Assembly: GCA_020847985.1 (NCBI GenBank)
Contig: JADLBC010000023.1
Location: 1 to 64,000, forward strand
Direction: 5' to 3'
Source: Dehalococcoidia bacterium
Lineage (GTDB): Bacteria; Chloroflexota; Dehalococcoidia; Tepidiformales; Tepidiformaceae
DNA length: 64,000 nt
The stretch's first letter is position 1, and each line of letters opens with the position of its first letter. This document shows positions 1 to 8,357 of the stretch, piece by piece. The position numbers and the translations under genes were made by a program. Below the pieces are notes generated by a model, which was given only the letters and a program-made list of their open reading frames with translations, had not been told where the DNA came from and searched no databases.

Positions 1-1335
1 GAGCACTCGACCGCGTGGACCGCCCGCCGTCCCGAGGCCCGCGCGCTCATCCAGGCGCTCTCCGCCGGCATGCTGCTTTCGCGGGGCCGCGTCGAGGCTG
101 CCCGCGCCGCCGTCGCCAGCGCTGGCGCGGATGAGCCCGGCCTGGTCACCCCGTTCGCCCGGGCCGTCGTCGTGAGCACTCGCACCGTCGTCGATATGGT
201 TTCGCTCACGCCCGGTGCCATCGCCCGCGCCGAACACGCCCTTTCGGATCCCTCGCTGCAGGCCATCCCCCGTCAGCAGTTGTGGGTGCTCAGTTGGTTC
301 GTCCCCTGCGTCGCCGCGATGGGCCGGCGCGGCAGCATCGAGCCATGGTTGAGACTCCTTCGTGCCCTGGCCCGAGCCGAACGCCACGAATGGCGCCTCG
401 CCGATGCGCGTTCGTTCGAATACGCCCTCGCGATCGGGCCTTCCTGCGGTCGCGGCGTCATCCCCGAGCCCGCCGGGCCGACGCTTTCGAACCCCATCGC
501 CGAGATGCGCTGCGTGCTCGCGCGCCTCCGCGCTTCCGTCGTCCGCCGCGATTGGCCCGCCGTCGGCGCCCCTCTTCAGCGCCTCGCCGCGATGGACGCC
601 GCCCAGGGAGGCTCTCCCTTCGGCGCCGTCGCGAACTACCACGCGCTCGTCGAATCCCACCGCGATGGCGAAATCACCACCCCGGTCGTCTTCCCCGCGG
701 AGTTCCACCTGGGCAACCTCCCCGCGACCCTTGCCGCCGTCGAAGCCATCGCCCACGGCGGCACCCAGGCCGAGGCCGTCGCAGCCCTGCGCCGCATGTC
801 CGCCATCCCGCGCGCCATCGAGACCTCGCTCGAATGGCCCGTCTCCCGCGCACGCGTACAAGGGCTGCTCGCGCTCCGCGCCGGCAACGAAAAGGACGCC
901 CGCCGCCTCCTTCAGCACGCCACCGAATGGGCCGGGGGTGCCGGCTACGAGGTTGAACGCGACCTCGCCGCCTTCCAGCTTGGCGAACTCTTCGCCAACG
1001 GCACCCTCATCGTTTCCCAGAAGCAGCGCCGCACGCAGCGCCGCGACGCCAGTCACTCACTCCTCCACGCCGGGATCGACCCCGGGCCACACGCTCTGCC
1101 GGTCGCTCGCGCGCTCAGCCGCGGCGCCGGGACGGACCCGGGCGGCCACCTCGCGCCGCGCGAAGTCGAAGTCCTGCGCAAGCTCGCCGAAGGTCTCAGC
1201 TACAAGGAAACCGCCGCCGCCCTCGGCGTGAAGCCCTCCACGGTGCAGACGCTCGCCCACCGCAGCTACGACAAGCTGGGCGTGAACGGCCGCATCGCCG
1301 CCATGAACCTCGCGCGGGAACTCGGTATCCTCTGA
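1..1335 (+). CDS. LuxR-type HTH transcriptional regulator, 5' end cut by window
   Basis: The reading frame is open from base 1, so the N-terminus lies outside the window; the first ATG at 70 is probably internal. The last 60 or so residues form a typical LuxR/GerE DNA-binding domain (LAPREVEVLRKLAEG, SYKETAAALGVKPSTVQ, then a KLGV recognition-helix end). The roughly 380 visible residues before it are Ala/Arg-rich and helical-looking, in the style of the TPR-like regions of large MalT/LuxR-type ATPase regulators, but no ATPase motif is visible here. It is probably a cytoplasmic signal-responsive regulator; its ligand and targets are unknown. A strong hairpin follows the stop codon. Confidence 0.8.
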   Translation, partial: EHSTAWTARRPEARALIQALSAGMLLSRGRVEAARAAVASAGADEPGLVTPFARAVVVSTRTVVDMVSLTPGAIARAEHALSDPSLQAIPRQQLWVLSWFVPCVAAMGRRGSIEPWLRLLRALARAERHEWRLADARSFEYALAIGPSCGRGVIPEPAGPTLSNPIAEMRCVLARLRASVVRRDWPAVGAPLQRLAAMDAAQGGSPFGAVANYHALVESHRDGEITTPVVFPAEFHLGNLPATLAAVEAIAHGGTQAEAVAALRRMSAIPRAIETSLEWPVSRARVQGLLALRAGNEKDARRLLQHATEWAGGAGYEVERDLAAFQLGELFANGTLIVSQKQRRTQRRDASHSLLHAGIDPGPHALPVARALSRGAGTDPGGHLAPREVEVLRKLAEGLSYKETAAALGVKPSTVQTLAHRSYDKLGVNGRIAAMNLARELGIL

Positions 1336-1343
1336 TCCCGTGG

Positions 1344-1373
1344 AATCGATGGACAAACGCGTGTCCATCGATT
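1344..1373 (+). terminator. Hairpin terminator after LuxR-type gene
   Basis: A perfect 12-bp stem (AATCGATGGACA pairing with TGTCCATCGATT) with a 6-nt loop begins 8 bases after the stop codon. The 3' arm ends in TTTCC, a short U-tract. Confidence 0.7.
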
Positions 1374-1570
1374 TCCGAATACAGCCGCTCACGGCACGTC
1401 CTTAACATTCGATCCGGACACGACATGCGCGCCCCGGTCCGGCCCCACTCGCATGCATCGGCGCACGGAGCCGGTGCTGCGCGAGCGGAGTGGAAGGGGC
1501 CGGGCCACATGCCGGTGCAGGGGCCGGGTGGCGACGCCCGGTCTCCGCTCGGCGCTTCCGCCGCCGCCCG

Positions 1571-2068
1571 TTAGTCCGCTGACTCCCGCTGCTTCGCCTG
1601 GTACTCGCGGTCCGCGCGCTTCCCCCGGTACACGCTCATGTCGATCGCCCGGCGCACCTCGGGGACGAGCCGGAAGAGCAGTCGCGGTTCGGTCTGCATG
1701 TTCGAAAAGAACCGCTCCACGGCTTCGGCGTTCGCCGGATCCCCGCGACCCACGTACTTCTCCGCCAGGGCCCGCGAAATCGGCCAGATATCGAACGCCG
1801 GCAGCTCCTTCGCCTCGACGTACCCATCGAATTCGATATGGCCCGAGTTGGGGCGCCCCGCTTCGATGCACAGTGACGCACGCGGGTCCTTCAGCAGCTG
1901 CTTGCACCACACCCGCGAGTAGGTGCCCGTGACCCAGATCACGCCATCGCGCCAGAGCCACCAGACCGGCACCGTGTACGGCATGCCGTCCTTCCGCAGC
2001 GTCGCGATGACGCCCGTGATCGGCTGCCGCAGGAACACTTCCTGCTTCTCGTCGGACATCCGGGGCAT
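1571..2068 (-). CDS. Pyridoxamine 5'-phosphate oxidase-like (PPOX, F420/FMN split-barrel) protein
   Basis: The product is about 165 aa. The N-terminal part (VFLRQPITGVIATLRKDG, then a PVWWLW segment) is the split beta-barrel signature of the PPOX superfamily, which binds FMN or coenzyme F420 and reduces or oxidises small substrates. The middle contains the usual CIEAGRP strand and GYVEA turn. The start at 2068 is chosen because GGAGG lies 5 nt upstream; an ATG at 2059 and a longer frame to 2128 are alternatives. Three LLM-class oxidoreductases in the same window make an F420-dependent role plausible, but the sequence alone does not separate F420 from FMN use. Confidence 0.75.
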   Translation of the reverse strand: MPRMSDEKQEVFLRQPITGVIATLRKDGMPYTVPVWWLWRDGVIWVTGTYSRVWCKQLLKDPRASLCIEAGRPNSGHIEFDGYVEAKELPAFDIWPISRALAEKYVGRGDPANAEAVERFFSNMQTEPRLLFRLVPEVRRAIDMSVYRGKRADREYQAKQRESAD

Positions 2069-2174
2069 GCCATCCTCCACGGCGCCCGGAACACCCGAGG
2101 TGTCCGGCACGCCGCGGCGATCCTGCATGCCCCGCCGGCCTGCCGCAATCGCCGTCCCGCCTGTGGCCCGCGCG

Positions 2175-2432
2175 CTATGCGGTCGCCAGCGCCGCGACCT
2201 CCTGCGCCGGGACCATCCCCTTCAGCACGCGCTCCAGCGCCATCGTGTGGCTGCACACCTGCCAGCCCTCGAAGAAGTCGCAGTTACAGTGCCACCGGCC
2301 ATCCCGGATGGTGACCTCGTGGTCGCTGTTCTCCCCATGGAAGCTGACGTGCAAATCGTCAATCTGCATGCGATGGCGCTCGCCAGCGTAGGCGCGGGCT
2401 TTCTCGACCTTGGAGATGAGGCTGGACTGCAT
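2175..2432 (-). CDS. Small SWIM zinc-finger protein
   Basis: The product is 85 aa. Its C-terminal half has the SWIM pattern CxC-x8-CxH (HCNCDFFEGWQVCSH), a zinc-binding fold seen in DNA- or protein-interaction modules. The N-terminal half (VEKARAYAGERHRM followed by a short beta-rich stretch) resembles the lead-in of SWIM proteins that stand alone. AAGGGGAG 7-8 nt before the ATG at 2432 supports this start over the longer frame to 2558, whose extra N-terminus is arginine-rich shadow sequence. No partner gene is obvious. Confidence 0.75.
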   Translation of the reverse strand: MQSSLISKVEKARAYAGERHRMQIDDLHVSFHGENSDHEVTIRDGRWHCNCDFFEGWQVCSHTMALERVLKGMVPAQEVAALATA

Positions 2433-2596
2433 TCGGGGGCTCCCCTTTCGTGGTGTGTGACCCGAGAGACTGTCCGGATGCGCCCCCCTCTGAAACCACA
2501 AACGGCGACGCCTGCGCGCCGCCGTTCGTTCACCCTCTCTTCGTTCCAGAGAGCGCATCCATAGGCCCCGACACTAGTCCCCTCGATCCCGCCCTG

Positions 2597-3592
2597 TCAA
2601 CGGCTTGCAGGAACTGCAAGATGGTCCGCTCGCCCCTCGCTTTTGCTCGCCGGAGCGAAGCGTACGACCATGCCCGGCGCCGCCGTGACCACCAGCCGCG
2701 ATCCCGTGCGCGGCGCCGGCACACCCGCGTCCAATCGCACGCGCACCACCGAAGAGCCGACTCGCCCCAGCACCTCCACGCCGCCCGGCAGCGTCACCGC
2801 GCCCTCCACCGAGAGCGTGAACGTGACCCCGCCGGTGCCCACCGAGAGCGCGTCCGGCCATACCGCGACGGAGCCACCCTCCGTTTCCACGACGGCGTAC
2901 CCCAGCGCCGCCGCCGCCGTCGCATTCGGTGGCGAACCCAGCACCTCCACCATCGTGCCGTGCGCTACGACCGTGCCGCCCGCCAGTACCACCACGTCAT
3001 CCGCGAGGGCCGCCGCCTTGCGCACATCGAGCATCGCCAGCACGGCCGTCCCTGGCCAGAGGCGCAGAATCGCCGGCAGTGTCACGAGCATCTCCGCGAG
3101 CGCATCGCCATCCAGGCCCGCGAACGGCTCGTCGATGAGCGTCACCGGCGCCCACCGTGAGAGCACCCGCACGAGGTTCAACCGCTGCATCTCGCCCCCG
3201 GCAAGCTCGCGCACATCCCGCTCCATGAGTGGCCCGATGCCAAACGCCGTTGCCAGCGTGTCAGCTCGCGCGGGCACTCCGTCTTCGCTCCGCCAGCGAA
3301 ATCTTCGGCGGCCCTCCAGGTGGTCACGCACGCGTCCGCGTGCACGCTCGACCGGCTGGAGGGCCGCCGCCACGTGCTGTCGCGTCGCGCGCCCGGCGGC
3401 TTCGCCACCCAGGAGCACCTGCCCCATGGACGCCTGCTCCACGCCCGCGATGAGCCGCAAGAGCGCCGACTTCCCCGCCCCATTCGCGCCCACGACCGCC
3501 GTCACGCGCCCGTCCGCGATGTCCAGCTCCGGCACCGACAGCACCGTCGCCCCGCCTCGCTCGAGGCGCACGCCCTGCAACCGCACGTCCAT
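2597..3592 (-). CDS. ABC transporter ATP-binding protein
   Basis: The product is 331 aa. Walker A GANGAGKS is at about residues 35-42, the signature LAGGE at 130-134 and Walker B TLIDEP at 151-156, so it is a complete nucleotide-binding domain. The last 100 residues form a beta-rich tail like the TOBE domain of molybdate/sulfate/tungstate importers (ModC/TupC type). No permease or binding protein is adjacent, so the substrate cannot be named. The start at 3592 is preferred over a GTG at 3619 because GATAAT lies exactly 6 nt upstream, which fits leaderless expression. The gene is divergent from the nuclease gene. Confidence 0.85.
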   Translation of the reverse strand: MDVRLQGVRLERGGATVLSVPELDIADGRVTAVVGANGAGKSALLRLIAGVEQASMGQVLLGGEAAGRATRQHVAAALQPVERARGRVRDHLEGRRRFRWRSEDGVPARADTLATAFGIGPLMERDVRELAGGEMQRLNLVRVLSRWAPVTLIDEPFAGLDGDALAEMLVTLPAILRLWPGTAVLAMLDVRKAAALADDVVVLAGGTVVAHGTMVEVLGSPPNATAAAALGYAVVETEGGSVAVWPDALSVGTGGVTFTLSVEGAVTLPGGVEVLGRVGSSVVRVRLDAGVPAPRTGSRLVVTAAPGMVVRFAPASKSEGRADHLAVPASR

Positions 3593-3598
3593 CGCCGG

Positions 3599-3604
3599 AT
3601 TATC
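3599..3604 (-). promoter_or_regulatory. -10 element GATAAT for leaderless ABC ATPase mRNA
   Basis: GATAAT on the minus strand ends 6 nt before the ATG at 3592. No Shine-Dalgarno sequence lies close enough to that ATG to act. Confidence 0.45.
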
Positions 3605-3660
3605 GCGCTCCTGTGCCACGAACGCGCCATCCGCTGCTTCGCGACCCTCCTCGACCGCGC

Positions 3661-3666
3661 TATGAT
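3661..3666 (+). promoter_or_regulatory. -10 element TATGAT for nuclease gene
   Basis: TATGAT is 9 nt before the ATG at 3676 with no intervening Shine-Dalgarno sequence, so the leader would be 0-3 nt long. Confidence 0.4.
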
Positions 3667-3675
3667 GCCGCCGCG

Positions 3676-4482
3676 ATGAGCGGTCTCTTCACTATCACCC
3701 ACAGCATGGTCCAGTCCTACGAACGCTGCCGGAAGCAGTACTGGTTCACCTACCTCAGCGGCTTCGAACGGCCCCCGGACGAGGTTGTCACCCCTGCCGG
3801 CCTCATCGGTACTGGCGTCCACCGCGCGATGAAGACCCTCTGCCTCACCGGCGACCCCGAGGACGGCGCCCGCGAACTCGATGCCTACCTGCGCATGCCC
3901 GCCCACGACTGCGCCGGCCCCGGCACCGATGCCTTCGATCGCGCCATGGCCCTCTACGCGCGCGGCTGCGAAGCCCACGCCTCCATCGCCAGCGAGGACC
4001 GCTGGCCCGAGCTCGATACCTGGGCCCCCGTCCCGAGCCGCGCCGTCACCGTCCGCGCCCGCATCGACCGCGCCGACCGCTTCGCCGGCGGCAGCTGGCA
4101 GGTCATCGATTGGAAGACCGGCCACGACCTCGACGAGGTCACCGACGCCCAGCTCGACCTCGGGCACGTCGCCGTTCGCACCTCCTTCCGCGTCCCCCGC
4201 GATGCGACCGTGCGCGCCGTCGGCTGGAACCTGCGTTCCGGGCAGGTGCGCGAGCGCGTCCTTCGCCGCGACGATGCCGTGGCCACGGTGAAGCGCTACA
4301 TCGGCATCGCCTACCGCATCCAGGCCACGAAGGACTTCCCCGCGACACCGAACCGCGCCTGCGGATTCTGCGCGTGGCGCCCCCTGTGCCCCGATTCGGA
4401 GCCCCCGGCGGTGAGCGAGTGGGACTGGAGCGACGACGACCTCCCCGGCGACGATGCCCCCGCCGGTGGCCCGTCCGCGTAG
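3676..4482 (+). CDS. PD-(D/E)XK family nuclease with Fe-S cluster cysteines (RecB/Cas4-like)
   Basis: The product is 268 aa. It starts like the AddB/Cas4 nuclease module (SMVQSYERCRKQYWFTYL, with Cys18). The core is ARIDRAD near residue 131 and QVIDWKTG with the D145-x-K147 metal/catalytic pair. The C-terminus carries C229-x2-C232-x5-C238, which with Cys18 completes the four-cysteine iron-sulfur cage of AddB/Cas4 nucleases. It is likely a stand-alone DNA exonuclease in repair. There is no CRISPR array or cas gene nearby, so a Cas4 role is not supported. The start at 3676 is the first residue that aligns with the family; the longer frame is an arginine-rich extension. Confidence 0.85.
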   Translation: MSGLFTITHSMVQSYERCRKQYWFTYLSGFERPPDEVVTPAGLIGTGVHRAMKTLCLTGDPEDGARELDAYLRMPAHDCAGPGTDAFDRAMALYARGCEAHASIASEDRWPELDTWAPVPSRAVTVRARIDRADRFAGGSWQVIDWKTGHDLDEVTDAQLDLGHVAVRTSFRVPRDATVRAVGWNLRSGQVRERVLRRDDAVATVKRYIGIAYRIQATKDFPATPNRACGFCAWRPLCPDSEPPAVSEWDWSDDDLPGDDAPAGGPSA

Positions 4483-4514
4483 AATCGCGCCCACCACACC
4501 AGGGAGCGCACGCC

Positions 4515-5432
4515 ATGCCCGACTCCACCCCCGTCCCCTCCGCCGAGGAGGTCGACGCCTACTTCGAACGCTGCACCAACTGGGGCCGCTGGGGCGAAGG
4601 CGACAACGCCGGCACCATCAATCTCATCACCCCGGAGAAGCGCCGCGCCGCCGCCGGCCTCGTGCGCAACGGCCGCGCGGTCTCCCTCGCGCACCAGTGG
4701 AACACCATCGGCGGCCCCGGCAACCTCAACCCCGCCCAGCACTTCGTGCGCTCCACGAACGACTTCTCGGTCGATTACCTGGGCATCATGTACCACGGCT
4801 ACGCGACCACTCACATCGATGCCCTCTGCCACATCTTCTGGGAAGGCAAGGGCTGGAACGGCCGCTCCGCCAGCGAAGTCACCTCGCTCGGCGCGCGCTT
4901 CGGCTCCGTGGATGCATGGAGCCAGGGCATCACCACCCGCGGTGTCCTGCTCGATATCCCCCGCCTCCGCGGCGTCCCCTTCGTCGATGACGCGAACCCC
5001 GTGCGCGGCTGGGAGATCGATGCCGCCGCCGCGAAGCAGGGCGTGGCCATCGAACCCGGCGACGCCCTCATCGTCCACAGCGGCCGCCAGGCCTTCTACG
5101 AAGCGAACCCGGCCAGCGTTCCCGGCACCTCGCCGTCTCCCGGCCTCCACGTCGATGTCGCGCCCGTGCTGAAGGCCCACGACATCGCCCTCCTGGGCTG
5201 GGACATGATGGACGCCCGTCCCTCCGGCTACCCCGTGTTCGATGCCCGCGGGCTCTCCGTGCACGTCCTCGCGATCGTCTACATGGGCCTGCCGCTGCTC
5301 GATAACGCCCGCCTCGAACCGCTCGCCGCCGCCTGTGCCGAAGAGGGCCGCTACGAATTCCTCCTCACCGTGAACCCGCTCAACGTCCGCGGCGCCACCG
5401 GGTCCCCCGTGAACCCGATCGCCATCTTCTGA
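4515..5432 (+). CDS. Cyclase-family metal-dependent hydrolase (kynurenine formamidase-like)
   Basis: The product is 305 aa. The family metal site H-G-x4-TH-x-D-x3-H is visible as H94, H100, D102 and H106. The opening WGRWGEGDNAGTINL and the segment LLGWDMMDA are typical of the large cyclase/formamidase-like subgroup found near aromatic or amide catabolism. It probably hydrolyses a small amide or lactone in the cytoplasm; the substrate is not predictable. AGGGAG lies 8 nt before the ATG, and TAGAAT at 4480-4485 could be the -10 box of a 24-nt leader overlapping the end of the nuclease gene. Confidence 0.8.
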   Translation: MPDSTPVPSAEEVDAYFERCTNWGRWGEGDNAGTINLITPEKRRAAAGLVRNGRAVSLAHQWNTIGGPGNLNPAQHFVRSTNDFSVDYLGIMYHGYATTHIDALCHIFWEGKGWNGRSASEVTSLGARFGSVDAWSQGITTRGVLLDIPRLRGVPFVDDANPVRGWEIDAAAAKQGVAIEPGDALIVHSGRQAFYEANPASVPGTSPSPGLHVDVAPVLKAHDIALLGWDMMDARPSGYPVFDARGLSVHVLAIVYMGLPLLDNARLEPLAAACAEEGRYEFLLTVNPLNVRGATGSPVNPIAIF

Positions 5433-5472
5433 AGCCGGTGTGCGCGTTCGCCGGGGCAGCCCGCGAACGCGC

Positions 5473-5478
5473 TACACT
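5473..5478 (+). promoter_or_regulatory. -10 element TACACT for GNAT gene
   Basis: TACACT is 8 nt before the ATG at 5487 and there is no Shine-Dalgarno sequence between them. Confidence 0.4.
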
Positions 5479-5486
5479 TGCCCGCC

Positions 5487-6311
5487 ATGGGCGAGCCCCC
5501 ACCCCTGCCGGACGCGCTCCTTTTGCGCCTCCACGAGAATTTCGCCGAGGCCTACCGGGTCATCGGCCGCAGCGTACCCGGCGGCGCCGTCTGGGAATCC
5601 GAAGGCGCCACCGCCATCGCCACCGGGGTCGGCCGCGCCGAATTCAACCGCCTCTTCGTCCTGCGCCCGCCCGCCGACGCCGAGGTCCTGCTCGACCATG
5701 CCTCCCAGTTCTTCGCGGCCGCCGGCGTGCCGTGGTGCATCATCGTCCCGCCCGGAATCGCCCAGTCGTTCGCGAACGCCTCCGCCATCGAGCCGGGCTC
5801 GCCCATCGCAGGCATGGCGATGGCCGACCTCCGCGATCTCTCCCCTCGCCCCGGCACGACCCTCTCCGTCCGCCCCGTCGAGACGCCGGAGGACGCCGCC
5901 ACCTTCGTCACGACCATGGCTGACGGCTTCGGCACGCCTCGCCACCTGTTCGACCTCTTTGGCCATCCCTCGCTGCTCGGCCGCCCCGGTCTCACGCATT
6001 ACCTCGGCTTCGTGGGCCCGAAACCCGTCGCCACGGCCACGCTCGTTGCCAGCCACGGCATCGCCGGGGTGTTCAACGTGAGCACGCTCGCGTCCCATCG
6101 CCGCCGGGGTTACGGCGAAACCATGACCTGGCACGCGCTCCGCGATGGGCTCGCCGCCGGCTGCTCGGCTGCCGGGCTCCAGGCCACCCCGCTCGGCTAC
6201 CCCATCTACCGGCGCATGGGCTTCCGCGCTTCCGTCGATTACCGCAGCTGGTACCCGCTCGAATCGCTCATAGAAGAGGGCATCGTCCCGCCGTCGATCG
6301 TCGCGACATAA
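5487..6311 (+). CDS. GNAT-family N-acetyltransferase
   Basis: The product is 274 aa. The C-terminal 140 residues form a GNAT acetyl-CoA-binding domain: TATLVASHGIAGVFNVSTLASHRRRGYGETMTWHALRDG is read as strands 4-5 with the R/Q-x2-G-x-G/A pyrophosphate loop (RRRGYG), ending in a YRRMGF strand. The N-terminal half resembles the inactive GNAT repeat found in two-domain members. The acceptor substrate is unknown. A TTG at 5478 is possible, but the ATG at 5487 fits the -10 spacing better. Confidence 0.8.
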   Translation: MGEPPPLPDALLLRLHENFAEAYRVIGRSVPGGAVWESEGATAIATGVGRAEFNRLFVLRPPADAEVLLDHASQFFAAAGVPWCIIVPPGIAQSFANASAIEPGSPIAGMAMADLRDLSPRPGTTLSVRPVETPEDAATFVTTMADGFGTPRHLFDLFGHPSLLGRPGLTHYLGFVGPKPVATATLVASHGIAGVFNVSTLASHRRRGYGETMTWHALRDGLAAGCSAAGLQATPLGYPIYRRMGFRASVDYRSWYPLESLIEEGIVPPSIVAT

Positions 6312-6453
6312 GGATCGGTCCCGCCCGGGCATAGTCGCCACCCGCCGGTGGAATCCGGCCGGGACGTAACGGCACGCCATCGTCAATCCTGTGTGAACGC
6401 CTGCCCCCAAACGTCATAACAGCCTGTCGCAGCGTGCCCGCCCTCGCTACAGT

Positions 6454-6712
6454 CCGCGCGTTGGAGGCGGGGTGAAACGGTTAGCCGGTGGTGGCACGGC
6501 GATTCGCCGCGGCCCACCACGGTCGCCGCGATGCCCGCGGCGACTCGCGGAAGCAACGCGGGGGCGAAGGCGCCAACCGGTGCCCGGCCGCCCCGTTCAG
6601 CGACCGCGCGGCGGCGATCCCGGCAGTGACGCGTGGCCCCGCCAGCGCGCGCCGGCATCGCGCCGGGGCAAGCCTCCACCACGCGCGGCCGGTAGCCCTC
6701 GCTGCCGGCCGC
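6454..6712 (+). ncRNA. Candidate structured RNA in a 404-bp gene-free stretch
   Basis: The region 6312-6715 has no credible gene. CCGCGCG plus TGGAGGC (6454-6460, 6462-6468) pair with GCCTCCA plus CGCGCGG (6672-6678, 6682-6688), closing a domain of about 235 nt. Inside are GTGGTGG/CCACCAC (6488-6494 with 6514-6520) enclosing CGGCG/CGCCG, a 9-bp stem 6522-6530 with 6536-6544, and GCCCCG plus GCGCG (6636-6649) with CGCGC plus CGGGGC (6659-6669). A further hairpin, GCGGCCGG/CCGGCCGC, spans 6685-6712. TACAGT at 6447-6452 could be a plus-strand -10 box. I could not match it to RNase P, SRP, tmRNA, 6S or a known riboswitch, and GC richness raises chance pairing. Confidence 0.35.
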
Positions 6713-6715
6713 GCC

Positions 6716-7201
6716 CTATTCCTTCCGGCCCTCGTCCAGGATCTTCTCGACTTCCGCCAGGATGTCGAGCGGCGCGGCCTTCGCCTCCGGCACACCGCCC
6801 GCACGCACGTCAGGCTCGCCGGACGCCTCCGGTGTTGGCGGCGGAGGCATCGCCGCGGACGCGCGATCGCCTCGATCATCGGCCGCCGCAGGTTCCCGCT
6901 TCGGCTCCACGCCAACCGGCCGGGGGAACGGCACGGGCTCGATGCGCACCGCTTCGCACCACCGGCAGGCATCCCGCGACCCCACCAGCGACAGGCAGAT
7001 ATGCGCCCACGCTCGCCCGCAATCGCGCCCCGCACGCTGCCGCGATGACGACACGCTGGTCCGGCGCGGCTTCACGGTCTTCGCCTTCTTCGCGGGCTCG
7101 ACGCCCCCCGCGATGCCCGTCGGACGCCGCGCGTTGTACGCGTTCAACAGGTACACCCCGAGCGGCGCCAGGAACACCAGCAGGAAAAAGATGATGCTCA
7201 C
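6716..7201 (-). CDS. Membrane-anchored protein of unknown function
   Basis: The product is 161 aa with a GTG start. Residues 3-21 are a single hydrophobic segment (IIFFLLVFLAPLGVYLLNAY), followed by a basic stretch that would sit in the cytoplasm. A middle part carries four cysteines (CGRAWAHIC and CRWC), and a proline-rich linker leads to a short charged C-terminal helix (DILAEVEKILDEGRKE). The domain family is not recognised. The start is supported by TAGGAT 6 nt upstream. Codon usage and the ordered N- and C-termini suggest a real gene rather than a shadow frame. Confidence 0.65.
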   Translation of the reverse strand: MSIIFFLLVFLAPLGVYLLNAYNARRPTGIAGGVEPAKKAKTVKPRRTSVSSSRQRAGRDCGRAWAHICLSLVGSRDACRWCEAVRIEPVPFPRPVGVEPKREPAAADDRGDRASAAMPPPPTPEASGEPDVRAGGVPEAKAAPLDILAEVEKILDEGRKE

Positions 7202-7207
7202 ACCGTT

Positions 7208-7213
7208 ATCCTA
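7208..7213 (-). promoter_or_regulatory. -10 element TAGGAT, 6 nt before GTG start
   Basis: The minus-strand sequence GTAGGATAACGG precedes the GTG at 7201. The same 12-mer precedes the HxlR gene start at 14016, at the same spacing. Confidence 0.5.
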
Positions 7214-7294
7214 CGCCCCGCCGCCAACGGTTCGCTTGCATCGTGCATCGCTGATCCGTCATGCTCTTGCCCGGCGGGAGCAGGTCAGTGCGCG

Positions 7295-8254
7295 ATGGAA
7301 GAGTCGGCGCGGCATCTCCCTGTCCTTCTCGTGCTCTTCGTCGCCGTCTTCGGTTCCGCCCTCGGCGCCGCCAACCTGCGTGCCGGCGACGGCTTCAACG
7401 TCACCTTCGTTCCATCCTCCGCCGGCCTGCGGCAATCCGTCGTGAACGTTGGCGGCCCCGGCGAAGCCCCGTCGCTGCCCACGGCCGTTCGCCCGCCGCC
7501 GATACCCGATGACTCCCTCGAACGCGCCATCCGCGATGCCCTCGGGGACGACGCCGCGAGCTACGCCGTCGTCGTGCGCCGCCTGCGCGATGGCCGCACG
7601 TTCGAACTGAGCCCGAACCGTGAGTTCTACGCCGCCAGCACCTTCAAACTCGCCGTGCTGTACGAAGCCGAACGCCGCATCAGTCTCGGCGACCTCCGCC
7701 TCGATGACCGCGTCACCATCTCCGGGGAGGATGCCAGCGAGGACCTGGGCACCATTGGCCTGCTCGAACTCGCCCCCGATGGCTCGCTCTCCGTCGCCGA
7801 CGCGCTCCGCGCGATGGTCACCCGTTCCGATAACGCCACGGCCGTGGCCCTCCTGCACCTGCTCGGCGCGCCCGCGATCGACGCCACCCTTCGCCGCCTC
7901 GGCGCCACGGGCATCTCCGTCAACACGCGCGACCTACCCATCACCGCCGCGGGGATGGCCCGCCTCATGGAGGCGCTCGTCCGCGGCGAAGGGCTCACCC
8001 CCGATGCCCGCCGTCACGCCCGTGAACTGCTCCTTGCCCAGGAATGGCGGGATGGCATCCCCGCCGGCCTCCCGCCGGGTACCGCCGTTGGCAACAAGAC
8101 GGGCACCTGGGAAGGCATCACCCACGACATCGGCTTTGTCGAAGCACCCGGCGGCACCTACGTCATCGCCGTTCTCTCCGAACATGGCTGGGTCTGGGAC
8201 CCCATCGCGCGCGTCAGCGCCGCCGCCTGGAACGACCTTATCCGCGAACCCTGA
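7295..8254 (+). CDS. Exported serine hydrolase of class A beta-lactamase fold
   Basis: The product is 319 aa with an N-terminal hydrophobic signal/anchor (residues 8-26) and a Pro-rich linker. The three active-site boxes of penicillin-recognising enzymes are present: S115-x2-K118 (STFK), SDN at 178-180 and KTG at 268-270. A Glu166-type omega-loop motif (ExxLN) is not evident, so it may act as a peptidase or esterase on cell-wall peptides rather than as an efficient beta-lactamase. It is likely periplasmic or surface-exposed. The start at 7295 is the ATG just before the signal peptide. Confidence 0.8.
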   Translation: MEESARHLPVLLVLFVAVFGSALGAANLRAGDGFNVTFVPSSAGLRQSVVNVGGPGEAPSLPTAVRPPPIPDDSLERAIRDALGDDAASYAVVVRRLRDGRTFELSPNREFYAASTFKLAVLYEAERRISLGDLRLDDRVTISGEDASEDLGTIGLLELAPDGSLSVADALRAMVTRSDNATAVALLHLLGAPAIDATLRRLGATGISVNTRDLPITAAGMARLMEALVRGEGLTPDARRHARELLLAQEWRDGIPAGLPPGTAVGNKTGTWEGITHDIGFVEAPGGTYVIAVLSEHGWVWDPIARVSAAAWNDLIREP

Positions 8255-8357
8255 ACCTCCGCCAGGCAATGCCGCCCGCCGTGCATAACGCTCCCCGAAA
8301 AGCTTCACCCTCACGCCGCTCGCGGATCCGCCCTTCGCGCGTCAGACTGGATGAGCC

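Noticed and set aside
3676-4482. Cas4 of a CRISPR system
   Set aside because: The nuclease has Cas4/AddB-type cysteines, but no repeat-spacer array or other cas gene exists in the window.
6383-6682. 99-codon minus-strand ORF in the structured block
   Set aside because: Arg/Gly/Ala-rich product, no start signal, and the block is better explained by paired stems.
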